DNA of 64,000 nucleotides from Wyeomyia smithii (taxonomy: Eukaryota > Arthropoda > Insecta > Diptera > Culicidae): the NCBI RefSeq assembly GCF_029784165.1, contig NC_073696.1:157742223-157806222 (forward strand). Reading direction: 5' to 3'. The notes beneath the pieces were generated by a model. It searched no databases, had not been told where the DNA came from, and saw only the letters and a program-made list of their open reading frames with translations. Shown here piece by piece: positions 10,693-21,455 of this stretch. How positions within the stretch are numbered: position 1 is the stretch's first letter; each line of letters opens with the position of its first letter. The position numbers were made by a program, and so were the translations under genes.

Positions 10693-13346
10693 TTATTGGC
10701 TATAAAGAGAGCTTACCGTAGTAATTGAGGATTGCAACGATTTTTGCCGAAAATTGTTAATAATTTTATTTGACATAGTTTCTAATGGTTCAACACCAGT
10801 AAGTCTATGTAATTCGAGTGTACCAAACCAAGGAGGACGCTTCAAAATCATTTTTAGAATTTTATTCTGAATCTTTTGGAGCGTTTTCTTCCTTGTTGAA
10901 CAGCAACTTGACCAGATCGGTACAGCATAAAGCATTGCTGGTCTAAAAATTTGTTTGTAAATCAAAAGTTTGTTCTTTAAACAAAGTTTAGAATTCCTGT
11001 TAATAAGAGGATATAAACAACTCGTATATTTGATGCACTTGGCTTGTATACTCTCAATGTGCTCTTTGAAAATAAGTTTTTCATCATAAATTAGTCCCAA
11101 GTACTTAACCTTGTCGGACCAACTTAAAATAACCCCATTCATCTTGACAACGTGATTATTGTTTGGCTTGAGGAAAGAAGCCCTAGGCTTATGCGAAATA
11201 ATTATCATTTGAGTTTTAGAAGCATTGGGAGAGATTTTCCACTTTTACAAGTAGGAAGAAAAAATATCTAAACTTTTCTGCAATCGACTGCATATGACAC
11301 GAAGACTTTTTCCTTTTACGGAAATGCTTGTGTCATCGCAGAACAATGACTTTGTGCATCCTGGAGGCAAATCAGGAAAATCTGAAGTGAATATGTTGTA
11401 CAGGACTGGACCCAAGACTGAACCTTGAGGTACACCTGCTCTGACAGGAAATCTATCAGATTTTGAATTCTGATAGACAACCTGCAGAGTTCGATCAGTA
11501 TGATAATTTTTTTGATTAGGAAAATTGGAAAAATAAAAGTTTGCAATTTCGCAATCAAACCTTCATGCCAAACACTGTCGAATGCTTTTTCTATGTCTAA
11601 AAGAGCAGCTCCAGTGGAATAACCTTCAAATTTGTTAGCTCGTATCATATTAGTAACTCTGAGCAATTGATGAGTTGTGGAATGCCCATGGCGAAATCCA
11701 AACTGTTCATTTGCAAAAATTGAATTTTCGTTGATGTGTGACATCATTCTGTTAAGAATAATTCTCTCAAACAGTTCACTTATTGAAGAAAACAAACTGA
11801 TTGGTCGGTAACTTGAAACTTCAGCTGGGTTCTTATCCGGTTTTAAAATTGGAGTAATTTTTGCATTTTTCCATAATTTGGGAAAATATGCAATTTTGAA
11901 GCAGCAATTGAAAATTTTCACTAAAAATTCCATTGTGCTCTCAGGGAGATGTTTGATTAGTATATTAAAGATTCCATCGTCACCAGGTGCTTCCATATTT
12001 TTGAAATTTTTAATAATTGATTTAATCTCATTCAAGTTAGTTTCAACTATTTCTGCAGGTAAAAAATTCTGGGAAGAAATTAAATCAAATTGACGTGTGA
12101 CTTCATTTTCAATTGGACTCACAAAATTCAAATTTGAGCTATGAACACTCTAAAACTGCTGAGCAAGTCTTTGAGCCTTTTGTTCATTGGATACAAGAAA
12201 ACGTTCACCATCTTTTAAAACTGGAATAGGCTTTGAAGGTTTCTTAAGAATCTTCGACAGCTTCCAAAAAGGTTTTGAATATGGTTTCAATTTTTCAACT
12301 TTAGTCTCAAAATTTTGATTTCTCAGAAGAGTAAATCTATGTTTAATCTCTTTCTGTAAATCTTTATAAATAGTTTTGAAAACAGGGTCACGAGAACGTT
12401 GATATTGACGTCTGCGGATATTTTTCAAACGAATTAGAAGTTGAAGATTTTCGTCAACTATTGGTGAATCAAATTTCACTTGAACCTTTGGAACAGAATA
12501 ATTCCTGGCATCAACAATTGCACATTTTAATGCTTCCAAAGCGGAATCAATATTCACTTCGTTTTGCAAATCAAGCTCATTATTGAAATTTCTCTCAATA
12601 TGAATTTTGTATCTTTCCCAATTAGCCTTATTATAATTAACAACAGAGCTCATAGGGTTTAAAACTGATTCATGTGATAAAGAAAAAGTTATTGGAAGAT
12701 GGTCAGAATCAAAGTCAGCATGTGTGATCAAATCACTACATACATGACTTTGATCTGTTAGCACCAAATCAATTGTTGAAGGGTTTCTTACAGAAGAAAA
12801 GCATGTAGGACTATTCGGAGACAAAATAGAATAGTATCCTGAAGAACAATCATTGAATAAAATTTTGCCATTGGAATTACTTTGAGAAATATTCCATGAA
12901 CGATGTTTAGCGTTAAAATCGCCGATTTTAAAAAATTTCGAACGATTTCTGGTGAGTTTTTGTAAATCACCCTTAAAATAATTTTTGTGCTCGCGTGTGC
13001 ATTGAAATGGTAAATATGCTGCGGCAATAAATAAAATCCCAAGTTCAGTTTGAACTTCAATTCCCAAAGTTTCAATAACTTTCGTCTCAAGATGGGGAAG
13101 AGCACGATGTTTGATTCGGCGATGAATAACAATTGCAACTCCACCGCCCGAACCCTGAATCCTATCATATCTATGAACCACGTAATTGGGATCTTATTTT
13201 AATTTTATGTTAGGTTTCAAAAATGTTTCAGTAATACTTGCAATATGCACATTATTTACTGTTAAAAAATTAAAAAGCTCATTCTCATTGGCCTTCAATG
13301 AGCGAGCATTCCAATTTAATATTTTAATTGTTTTATTTGAGCTCAT
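10693..13346 (-). pseudogene. Jockey ORF2 (APE endonuclease and reverse transcriptase), broken
   Basis: The start is ATG at 13346 (MSSNKTIKILNWNARSL), overlapping the ORF1 stop. The endonuclease has 'IKILNWNARSL' at its start, 'IGDFNAKH..WN' near 12920, 'IDLVLTD' and 'DSDHLPI' near 12705. The RT region has 'YRPISLFSSISELFERI' near 11800, 'LLDIEKAFDSVWH' near 11600 and the catalytic box 'FCDDT' near 11345, in place of the commoner FADD. The C-terminal part ends at 10693. Defects: TAA near 13193, TAG near 12148, a frameshift near 11545 and TAA near 11248. Target-primed reverse transcription is the expected role of an intact copy. Confidence 0.85.
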
Positions 13347-14638
13347 TGATAAGTTTTAAATTAGAAACAATTTTAATAATAAAATTTGTGCCTATTTGAA
13401 TGGCTTCAAACATTGATTTTGCCTGCAACATGGCGTTCATAAGATCGAAAATTGCCTCTTGCAAAAAAGAAAGTTTACCTGTCGTAATAGGCCCCAGGCA
13501 GTTGACATTAGAAAAAATATTTTCGGCAGCAATATTAGCTGGAGTAATAGGTGTACAGTTATTTTCTAGCGTGTTTTGCTTACCCATATTAACGGTCATT
13601 TTCGAACTACCAACACTAGGCGGTATAATGTTCGAACTACCTGTAACCTGTGCATAAGTTAAACGGGTATGCAAAGGAGTAGGTAAACTATGCGTCACTG
13701 GTACGCTTGGAGAATTTTGTTTTGAAGTTTGTTTTGAATTTTGTTTACCTTGCCTTGCCTTAACAATTGCTAAACGGGCTGGGCATTGATAAAAATTCGA
13801 CATATGGTTGCCGTTACAATTCGCACAGCGAAAATTTTTACTCTCTTTCACAGGACATGTATCCTTTGTGAGAAGAGTCTCCACAAATGAGGCATTTTTG
13901 GTCCATGTTACAAAACTTTGAACCATGGCCATAACGTTGGCAAACACGGCATTGGGTGACATGCTTTTCACCTCCGCCAAACTTCCTATAAGCTTCCCAT
14001 TTTACACGCACGTTATATAAAGCATGTGCTTTTTCAAAAAATTTCAAGTTATCAACCTCATTACGGTTAAAATGAATTAAATAATTTACAAGGAAAATTC
14101 CAGTTCGCTGACTGTTTTCGCCTCGTGATTTTTGTTTCATCAGAATTACTTGGGTAGGGGCTATACCAAGTAATTCTGTCAAAGTAATTTTGATCTCATC
14201 AACGGTTTGATCGTTGGTGAGACCTTTCAATACGACCTTGAACGGCTTGGCGCTCTTCGTATCATATGTAAAAAATTTATACATCTTTTCAGTTAAATAC
14301 TGAATAAGACGATTCCAATCTTTCAATGTTTGGGCCAGTAAACGGCATTCGCCTCTTCGGCCAATTTGATAAGTAACTTTGACGTCGGAGAGAAACGTAG
14401 AAAGTTCTCTTTTAAAAATATTAAATTCAGAAGCAATAGTTACCACAATAGGTGGAACTTTCTCCTTTTTTACAGAAATTTCACTTTGAATAGTTTTACT
14501 TTCGAACATTTCGATTTCGCCGGCTTCTTGCTCAGGCAGAATATCATATAAATTGTCACTGCATAAGCTAGTTTCAGAAACAGATGCCTCTCTTTTCCTC
14601 CCCGTAGCGATGCGTGGTTTCTTTTTTCGTCTTGCCAT
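13333..14638 (-). pseudogene. Jockey ORF1 (Gag-like, CCHC knuckles), one frameshift
   Basis: The start is ATG at 14638 with a basic N-terminus (MARRKKKPRIATGRKR). The middle contains a conserved region ('FKVVLKGLTNDQTVDEIK') like that of Jockey-family Gag proteins. Three knuckles follow: 'CRVCQRYGHGSKFC', 'CLICGDSSHKG..SC' and 'CANCNGNHMSNFYQC'. A one-base frameshift near 13860 separates the second and third knuckles. The C-terminal region is low in complexity, then hydrophobic. The stop lies at 13333-13335, so ORF1 and ORF2 overlap by 14 bp in different frames. Confidence 0.85.
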
Positions 14639-14855
14639 TTCAGGTGATACGAAAAAAGTTCAAAAATAATATCAAATTGCAAGTATTGAGAAAGAAAGAA
14701 ATAGGTAGTCTTGAGAAAGACTGATGTAAGTTAACTTCCAGGTAATCTTTAAAAGACACACTGACAAAACACAAACTTTGAAGCTATAGGCAGTCAACGA
14801 CCAGTCCACAAGCAACCGAAAATACGTCTGATCTGTCGGGCAGCTCAAGACGCAC
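14639..14855 (-). promoter_or_regulatory. Jockey element 5' UTR
   Basis: Leader between the right target duplication and the ORF1 start. It probably carries the internal promoter, as in other Jockey elements, but no specific motif is claimed. Confidence 0.4.
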
Positions 14856-14869
14856 TGCCATACATGCTA
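14856..14869. repeat. Target-site duplication of the Jockey element, right copy
   Basis: tgccatacatgcta, matching 10446-10459. Confidence 0.9.
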
Positions 14870-14888
14870 CATGTTTATAGCTACTTGA

Positions 14889-15103
14889 AGAGCATCAAGG
14901 TGCCAATTTAACAGCGAAACAAAAAAAAAACCATGTTAGTTTTAGTATTAGATTTAGTTTCAGCTCGTAGTCGGCAGCGAGGGTAAAGAATTTGCCTTTA
15001 GCTTATAAGATATTTTAGACCATAAGGCATTAGATTTAATTGGCTCCGTAAAACATTAATTTGTATTGTGCCGTGTCAAATAAATGTTGTGTGAACAAAA
15101 AAT
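14889..15103 (+). other. LOA-A 3' UTR and A-rich end
   Basis: This stretch resumes after the Jockey insertion and shares 'agctcgtagtcggcagcgag' and 'gccgtgtcaaataaa' with LOA-D (53230-53370). Related versions are in LOA-B (minus) and LOA-C. These conserved 3' blocks are probably what the reverse transcriptase recognises. The end is A-rich and abuts the right target duplication. Confidence 0.75.
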
Positions 15104-15114
15104 AATTAAATAGT
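15104..15114. repeat. Target-site duplication of LOA-A, right copy
   Basis: aattaaatagt, matching 5035-5045. Confidence 0.8.
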
Positions 15115-15180
15115 TAAATTTAATATGAATTCTAGTTCGCTTACATCGATTCTATTATTAACAGTATTAATAAAGTTGAT

Positions 15181-15508
15181 CTATTTAACTAAAGCTTCTA
15201 ATATTCCGTTTCTTGTGGTCATCGGTAAGTTTTCCAGAGTTGGGCGCAGTAAATCATCGAAGGACGGCATATACCACCCTCCCAACATCGTCGCCATTCT
15301 CCGTTGTATATACGCCCACGCTTCAGCCACTCGGGTGCACTCGGAGAATTTGTGTTGAATCGATTCTATGCCTACCGTGCAGTGCTGACAGTTAGGATCG
15401 TTGGCCCGACCGATTATATGCATCAGACGGCGATGTTCTGTTTTTTCATTGACCAGCAAATATAGGTCGCTTCGGTAGTGAGAGTTGAGTCTTCTTGAAG
15501 AGATATTT
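15181..15508 (-). pseudogene. C-terminal end of a LINE ORF2 (CCHC tail)
   Basis: The minus-strand frame shows a Cys/His motif, C-x2-C-x9-H-x4-C ('NCQHC...HKFSEC'), preceded by 'RRLMHIIGRANDP' and followed by 'AWAYIQRR'. This is the C-terminal zinc-knuckle region found after the RT domain in several insect LINE clades. The RT and endonuclease are missing because the copy is 5'-truncated. The frame stays open upstream to about 15508 ('ISSRRLNSHYRSDLYLL'). It is unrelated at sequence level to the LOA copies in this window. Confidence 0.6.
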
Positions 15509-15580
15509 GTCCATATTTACATATTACAACATCAATATTTTAGAACCTAAAGAGTGAATATACATTTAATGGATTGCGTT

Positions 15581-15619
15581 CACTACACTTTGATCTTAGC
15601 CTTTAGGCCGGAAAGCGAT
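15581..15619 (-). ncRNA. U2 snRNA 5'-end fragment (pseudogene)
   Basis: The reverse complement begins ATCGCTTTCCGGCC and includes GGCTAAGATCAAAGTGTAG, which matches the highly conserved first ~38 nt of U2 snRNA, including the branch-point-interacting stem region. The rest of U2 (Sm site, stem-loops III and IV) is absent, so it cannot act as a snRNA. The start coincides with nucleotide 1 of U2. Confidence 0.75.
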
Positions 15620-16182
15620 GGATTGAAGCGTTCATGTAAATCTATTTTTACAAATAAAAGTTTGAAAGAGTAAGGCTGGGTCTGACCGCTAGGTGGATTA
15701 ATTTAGGTTTTTGCTAGTGAGTTTTCTAGTTTTCACACTTGATTTATATTTGCCACCGAACTGGCAATTTTTTCCCTAGTTGGCCACGCATCTCATCATT
15801 CACACTGATCCCTCGGCTGATCGATGATCTATCAGACAGCGATCAATCTGAAACATCACATCTTACTGATCGCCGACATCGATGACACAATAGGGGTAAG
15901 AAACAAAAATAAGCTCAATAACAAGCGAACAAATGTGCTATACTGTCGTGCACGGTAGATCCAGTGAAATAAATCAAATCCTAGCTCTAGTTTCTCTTTT
16001 TTAAGCCCAGCATTGTTAGATTATCGTAGCTTGTAAGTATGATTAGGTGAAGGTGAACTTTAATCTATAGTTATTTTTAAAACCGTTTCCTAGAATGCTG
16101 CTACCGCAACAGCTTATAAGATAACCTAAAATTACCTCGTGCAATTACCAACTATACGATCGATTCATGCTCCTATAGTTAA
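15620..16182. other. Noncoding; possible 5' LTR or leader of the BEL/Pao element
   Basis: No protein-like frame. The stretch abuts the left target duplication of LOA-B, and the DNA resumes at 30342, about 300 bp upstream of BEL gag. It therefore lies where the BEL 5' LTR or its flank should be. I could not find a matching 3' LTR in the window, because the BEL element is truncated at its integrase. A possible polyadenylation signal (aataaat) lies near 15970. Confidence 0.3.
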
Positions 16183-16194
16183 ACGAATATATAT
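16183..16194. repeat. Target-site duplication of LOA-B, left copy
   Basis: acgaatatatat, matching 30330-30341. The right copy lies in a slightly longer TA run, so the exact length is uncertain by a few bases. Confidence 0.65.
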
Positions 16195-16508
16195 TAGGTT
16201 TAAAATTAGTTTATTTGACACGGCACGATACATTTTCAGTTTTACTGAGCCAAGTACAATTCGTATTAATTCTACGTTAGCAGGGAAAAGAGGGAGGCCT
16301 TTTATTTATTCTCGCGGCCGACTACGAGCTAGTGGGGATTTAAGGTGAGAGGAGGGAAATACAATTCTTGCTTAAAACTAATTAAGATATACAATCTATT
16401 TGTGTTTCGACTGGTGTTCTTTTTTGTTTTTTAAACATAGATCTAGGCTCTTCGTGTTCGTGTCTCCAGCGTCGTATACGGGTATTCTGACAAATAGACA
16501 AAAGAATA
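16195..16508 (-). other. LOA-B 3' UTR
   Basis: It contains the LOA-C-type blocks 'agctcgtagtcggccgcgag' and 'cgtgccgtgtcaaataaact' (read on the minus strand). It ends without a long poly(A) against the target duplication. Confidence 0.75.
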
Positions 16509-19500
16509 TTAAATTTTAATGTCAGTCTTTTTCAAATAACAGTACAGTTGTGTCATGTACTGGAGATCACCGCTTCCCAGAATGTCTCTAACGGGTACGT
16601 TCGGTTGTTTTCCTCGGGCCCGGAGGGAATCTATAAGCTCGGACCTAACATCACAGAATTCGGCACACGACCAAACAACATGCTCGATGTCATGGTAGCC
16701 ATCGCCACAAACGCAGTGATTACTGTCTACAAGCCCTATACGAAAGAGATGCGTGTTTAACGTGTAGTGATTGGACATAAGTCTGGACATCACGCGAATG
16801 AAGTCCCGACCTACATCCAACCCCTTGAACCATGCTTTCGTCAATACCTTAGGAAAAATGGAATGTAGCCACCGTCCCAGTTCATCTGAGTTCCATGATG
16901 ATTGCCAACTGTTGAGTGTTCTCTGACGCAAAATGCTATAAAATTCATCATAAGCAATTGGTCTTTCATAAATATCGCCATCAATAGCACCCACCTTAGC
17001 TAAGGAGTCAGCCATTTCATTACCCGGAATCGAGCAATGAGAAGGGACCCACGCTAAGGTAACCCGGTAATTTTTATCTGTTAAAGCACTTAAAAACCGC
17101 CGTATTTTCCCCAGGAAATACGGGGTGTGCTTCACAGGCTTCATCGATCGCAGAGCCTCAATGGCACTGAGACTATCTGTGAAGATGAAGTAGTGGTCTA
17201 TGGGTAGGGTTTCGATGATTCCAAGAGAGTACTGAATAGCAGCAAGCTCTGCGACGTACACGGAAGCAGGAGCATCGAGTTTGTAGGAGGCGGTAAAATT
17301 TTCGTGGAAAACACCGAAGCCAGTGGACTCATCTAGATTAGATCCGTCAGTGTAAAACCTTTTATCATAACTAACATGTTTAAACTTATTGGAAAAAATC
17401 TTAGGGATCTCTTGGGGTCGCAATTGATCCGGGATACCAGAAATGTCTTGTTTCATGGTGGTGTCGAAGAATATAGCATTATTAGAAGTATCTAAAAGTG
17501 CGACATTGGAGGAATCGTATGAAGAAGGATTAATATCTTGAGCCATATAGTCAAAATATAATGTCATAAATCTGGATTGAGATTGAAGGTCGACCAACCT
17601 CTCGAAATTTTCAATTACTAATGGGTTCATAACTGTGCATCGAATTAGCAACCGGTAAGAGAGATTCCAAAAACGATGTTTCAACGGAAGAATACCCGCT
17701 AACACTTCAAGACTCATCGTATGGGTCGACTGCATGCAACCCAAGGCAATACGCAAACAACGATATTGTATTCTTTCTAGTTTCAAAATATGCGTGTTCG
17801 CAGCGGAGAGAAAGCAGAAACAACCGTACTCAAGAACTGACAGTATTGTTGTTTGGTATAACCTCAGAAGGTCTCCTGGGTGGGCTCCCCACCAGGTTCC
17901 GGTAATCGTACGAAGAAAATTAATCCTCTGTTGGCATTTTCGTGTCAGATACCTAATATGACAAGCCCAGGTGCATTTAGAGTCGAACCAGACCCCGAGA
18001 TATTTAGCGACTAAAACCTGAGAGATCGTTTTACCCGTTAGTACGAGCTGCAGCTGAGCTGGGTTATGCTTCCTAGAAAAAACGACCAACTCAGTTTTCT
18101 CCGGAGAGAATTCGATACCCAGCTTAAGAGCCCATTCAGACAAATTGTCTAAGGTATCTTGCAATGGTCCTTGCAGATCGCTAGCCTCGCTACCAGTAAT
18201 GGATACAACGCTATCGTCTGCAAGTTGCCTTAGCGTGCATGAATTTGCAAGACATTCATCGATGTCATTGACGTAAAAATTATAAAAGAGAGGACTTAAA
18301 CATGAGCCCTGGGGAAGGCCCATGTAACTAATTCGGGAAGTTGTCGAATCGCCATGTGAGAAATACATATGCTTTTCTGACAACAAGTTGAGCAAAAAGT
18401 TATTCAAATTTGGTGAAAGTCCCTGCGAATGAAGTTTCGCGCTTAAAACTTCTACAGAGACAGAGTCAAAAGCCCCCTTAATATCCAAGAACGCAGAAGC
18501 CATTTGCTTTTTCCGAGCAAATGCGACTTGAATTTCAGTAGAAAGCAACGCTAGGCAATCGTTCGTCCCTTTGCCCCGGCTAAAGCCAAATTGAGTATCT
18601 GAAAGTAAACCGTTTGTTTCGACCCATTTGTCTAACCGTAAGAGGATCAGTTTCTCCATTAATTTCCGGAGGCAAGAGAGCACCGCAATCGGCCTATATG
18701 AATTGTGATCAGAGGCAGGTTTCCCGGGTTTCCCAATAGCAATGACTTTTACCTCCCTCCAGTCATGCGGAACAATATTTAGCTCAAGAAACTTGTTGAA
18801 CAAATTCAACAAGCGTCTTTTTGCAGAGTCGGGTAGATTCTTCAACAGGTTGAATTTTATTCTATCTGACCCTGGAGCCTTATTGTTGCACGACAGGAGA
18901 GCCATTGAAAATTCCAACATCGAAAATGGAGGCTCTTCCGTAGTTACTATAAACGCGTCGCGAAAGGTTTTCTGTTCCGGTACAGAGTCCGGACAGACCT
19001 TTTTGGCAAAATCGAGTATCCAGCGATCTGAATACTCCTCACTCTCATTCGAAACGTCACGGTTCCGCATGCGCCTGGCGGTATCCCAAAGAGTGCTCAT
19101 CGCTGTTTCCCTCGACAACGCGTTTACGAACCGCCGCCAGTACCCGCGTTTTTTCGCCTCTACTAAGCTCTTCATCTGCCTGCCCAGTGCCTCGTACTTT
19201 CGAAGCAGGTTGACAGTGCCGTACTCCCGGTAGTCCTTATACGCCGCGGACCTTCGCACGTACAGCTCAGAGCACTCTTTGTCCCACCATTTGTTGGGAG
19301 GGCGCTGTCTAATCGTTACCCCGGGTATCGGTTTCGTCTGAGCTTGAGTCGCGGCGTCGATTATCAAGCCAGCTAAGAACGCGTATTCTTCCTCCGGAGG
19401 AAGTTCCTCGTGAGTCTCGATAGATTCCGCTATAATAGACTCATAACGCTTCCAATCAATATTACGTGTAAGGTCGTAGGAAATATTGATTGGGTTCGGG

Positions 19501-20191
19501 GGAGTTGAACCATTAGCAATTGATATAACGATTGGAAGATGATCACTACCGTGGGGATCGTTGATTACTTTCCACTGGCAATCTAACGCTAGTGATGTCG
19601 AGCAGAGGGATAGGTCAAGCACGGTTTCACGTGCTGGAGGATTAGGTACACGTGTCGCTTCCCCAGTATTCAAAAGTGTCATATTGAAGTCGTCGATCAA
19701 GTTACAAATTAAAGAAGATCGGTTGTCGTCGTACAGCGACCCCCATAGCGAACAGTGAGAGTTAAAATCTCCCAAAATCATAAAAGGTGCGGGAAGCAAT
19801 TCTGCTATATCAAGGAGTTGCTTCTGTTCAATCCACGCGGATGGGGGAATATATAACGAAACAAGGCAAAGGTCTTTTCCATTCAAATTCGTTTGAATGG
19901 CAACAACTTCAATATTCGAGATCGAGGGGAGGTCGATTCTGAAAAAAGAATAGCACTTTTTGATCCCTAAGTTACCCCTCCACCGTGTGAGTCTCGATCT
20001 CGACGAATAATGTTAAAATCGTGGAAATTGAGTTGATCGTTCGAATTGAGAAAGGTTTCACAGAGCGCGAATGCGTCACAATTGTATGTATTCATCAAAT
20101 GAGAAAATAAATCGAATTTGAGGATGATAATTCTGCAATTCCACTGTAATACAGTGAAAAAATTCCTAACCTCTTTCGCCGTATTAGTCAT
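16509..20191 (-). pseudogene. LOA-B ORF2 (endonuclease-RT-RNase H), one frameshift
   Basis: The ATG at 20191 (MTNTAKEVRNFFTVLQWN) overlaps the ORF1 stop by 8 bp. One frameshift near 19970 in 'GGGV/LLGIKK' is visible against LOA-C; after it a single frame of about 1,150 residues stays open to 16509. The endonuclease has 'LGDFNSH' near 19770 and intact 'GSDHLP' near 19545. RT has 'FLDIKGAFDSV' near 18480, 'GLPQGSCLSPLFYNFYVND' near 18290 and 'QLADDS' near 18210. RNase H has 'FYTDGS' near 17345, 'ELAAIQ' near 17240 and 'FTDSLSAIEAL' near 17180. The end has a 'CVCGDGYHDIEHVVWSC' knuckle near 16680. All catalytic positions I can see look intact. Confidence 0.9.
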
Positions 20192-21455
20192 CGAAAGATA
20201 TAATAGCTGAAATGAGGGGCCAAGTTGCTGCTAGTTGCTTCAAAAAGGTTTTCACTGTAGGAAGAAGGGCAAGAAGAATATTTTGTAGGGGATCTGGTAT
20301 GTTGAATGTTTTAAATATCCAGTCCACAATATCAGAAAATTTTATGAACCCTGTTTCTTTTTTATCTTCTGATCGAGATGTGGGTGCACGAGGGGTTTTT
20401 GGTGCCCCAGGAAGCGGTGGGTACTCCTGGTTTGATTTGAAATTAAAACCGGGGGGTACTTGCTCCGGTTTTTCTTCACCGCTTCCTTTTTGTGTTGTCT
20501 TATTGGTCATTCCGCTAGGGGTTATCTTACGACCTTTGCGAGAAAGATTAGGAGAGTTGAGCATTCTCCTCTTCCTAGATCCCTCTGGCAAGGCATAGGA
20601 ACACCCTTCGACGGGATCGTCAGATGTACCCTCATCAGTTGGCAAGAAGGAAAAGATGTTTCCTGTCAAGGGTGGCTCAGCCCTCTTAAGCATTTCTGCA
20701 AAAGAGCGCTTTGATCGTTCCTTAAGGGAACGCTTAATTTTTTCCTCGCGCTGTTTGTACGCGGGACATGCCGGAAGGTCATGCCGAGTTCCCTCGCAAT
20801 AAAGACACTTTTCAGTATCCCCACTGCAAGCGTTCTCAGCATGATTGCCACCGCACTTGCTACAGCGTGCCTTGTTGCAGCAGTAGGTGGCTGTGTGACC
20901 TAACTACTTACAGTTTTGGCAATGCATGACCCGCGGTACGAACAGGCGTACAGGTTGACGAACCCTGTCCAAGCGGACGTAGTTCGGCAGCGCGGATCCG
21001 GCGAATGTTACTCGGAAGGAATCCGAAGGGAGGAATTTCTTCTTCCCTTCTTCGATGGATACTGAATGCAATTGCTTGCAATCCAGTATCTTTACACTTT
21101 GCATCAAGGGGTTTTTAAAACAGCCAACTCCATGACGCAAAATGTCATCGACAGTGAGATTCCCCTCGGTAACCACACCGTCGATTTCTACATCCTTGGC
21201 AGGGATGTACACGCGATACTCTCTCGTGAAGAGCTCGTAGCCAGCAATTTCGTTTGCTTGCTTCAAGCTACTCACGACAACTCGCAGTTTGTTCGGCCCT
21301 TCGTAATCTCGGTTACGGCCGAAAAATGTTTTGCCAGGTCTTTACCAATTTGAATAATATTCAATGGCTTCTTTATGGGCCGGAAAAAAACAACGTAGGG
21401 AACGCCAGCGGCATCTGGGTAAGCTTTTACCCGTACTTCCGGTACTCTTGGTACA
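20184..21455 (-). pseudogene. LOA-B ORF1, main part (CCHC Gag-like), split by Gypsy-1
   Basis: This part continues the ORF1 whose first ~38 codons lie at 29525-29645. It contains 'VPRVPEVRVKAYPDA' next to the insertion, a conserved middle ('FTREYRVYIPAKDVEIDGVV', near 21220), then 'MHCQNCK*LGHTATYC', 'CSKCGGNHAENAC' and 'CLYCEGTRHDLPAC' knuckles (20920-20770). A Pro/Lys-rich region and a hydrophobic end ('FSDIVDWIFKTFNI') follow. Defects: a frameshift near 21290, and TAG inside the first knuckle near 20903. Its likely role is RNA binding in the retrotransposition particle. Confidence 0.8.
21451..21455. repeat. Target-site duplication of Gypsy-1, left copy
   Basis: gtaca, repeated at 29525-29529. 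Removing Gypsy-1 and one copy restores LOA-B ORF1 colinear with LOA-C. Confidence 0.8.

Larger units (their letters stand above)
10460..14855 (-). mobile_element. Full-length Jockey-type non-LTR retrotransposon inserted in LOA-A
   Basis: On the minus strand it has a 5' UTR (14639-14855), ORF1 with CCHC knuckles, ORF2 with endonuclease and RT but no RNase H, a 3' UTR (10460-10692) and a poly(A) tail (plus-strand T run at 10462-10470). A 14-bp target duplication flanks both ends, so both termini are defined (4396 bp). The two-ORF layout with a short ORF1/ORF2 overlap and no RNase H fits the Jockey clade. Stops and frameshifts show it is dead. Confidence 0.9.
5046..15103 (+). mobile_element. LOA-A: LOA/I-group non-LTR retrotransposon, split by a Jockey element
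   Basis: This is a nearly full-length LINE with a 5' leader (5046-5480), ORF1 (nucleic-acid-binding, CCHC knuckles), ORF2 (APE-type endonuclease, reverse transcriptase, RNase H, C-terminal Cys/His tail) and a 3' UTR. The domain order with RNase H points to the LOA or I group; Aedes elements of the Lian type have this layout. The 3' UTR (14889-15103) shares the block 'tagtttcagctcgtagtcgg' with LOA-D and a weaker version with LOA-B and LOA-C. Several frameshifts and stops make it non-autonomous. The Jockey insertion at 10460-14855 splits the final codons of ORF2. Confidence 0.85.
15115..15619 (-). mobile_element. U2 snRNA-LINE chimeric retrocopy, 5' part
   Basis: On the minus strand it starts at the exact 5' end of a U2-like sequence (15619 down to 15581). 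It continues through a ~70-nt linker into the 3' coding end of a LINE and runs on to the A-rich tail at 4973-5034 beyond LOA-A. A U2 5' end fused to a 5'-truncated LINE with a poly(A) tail is what template switching by a LINE reverse transcriptase would leave. Insertion of a U2-specific LINE into a U2 gene is the alternative. Confidence 0.55.
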
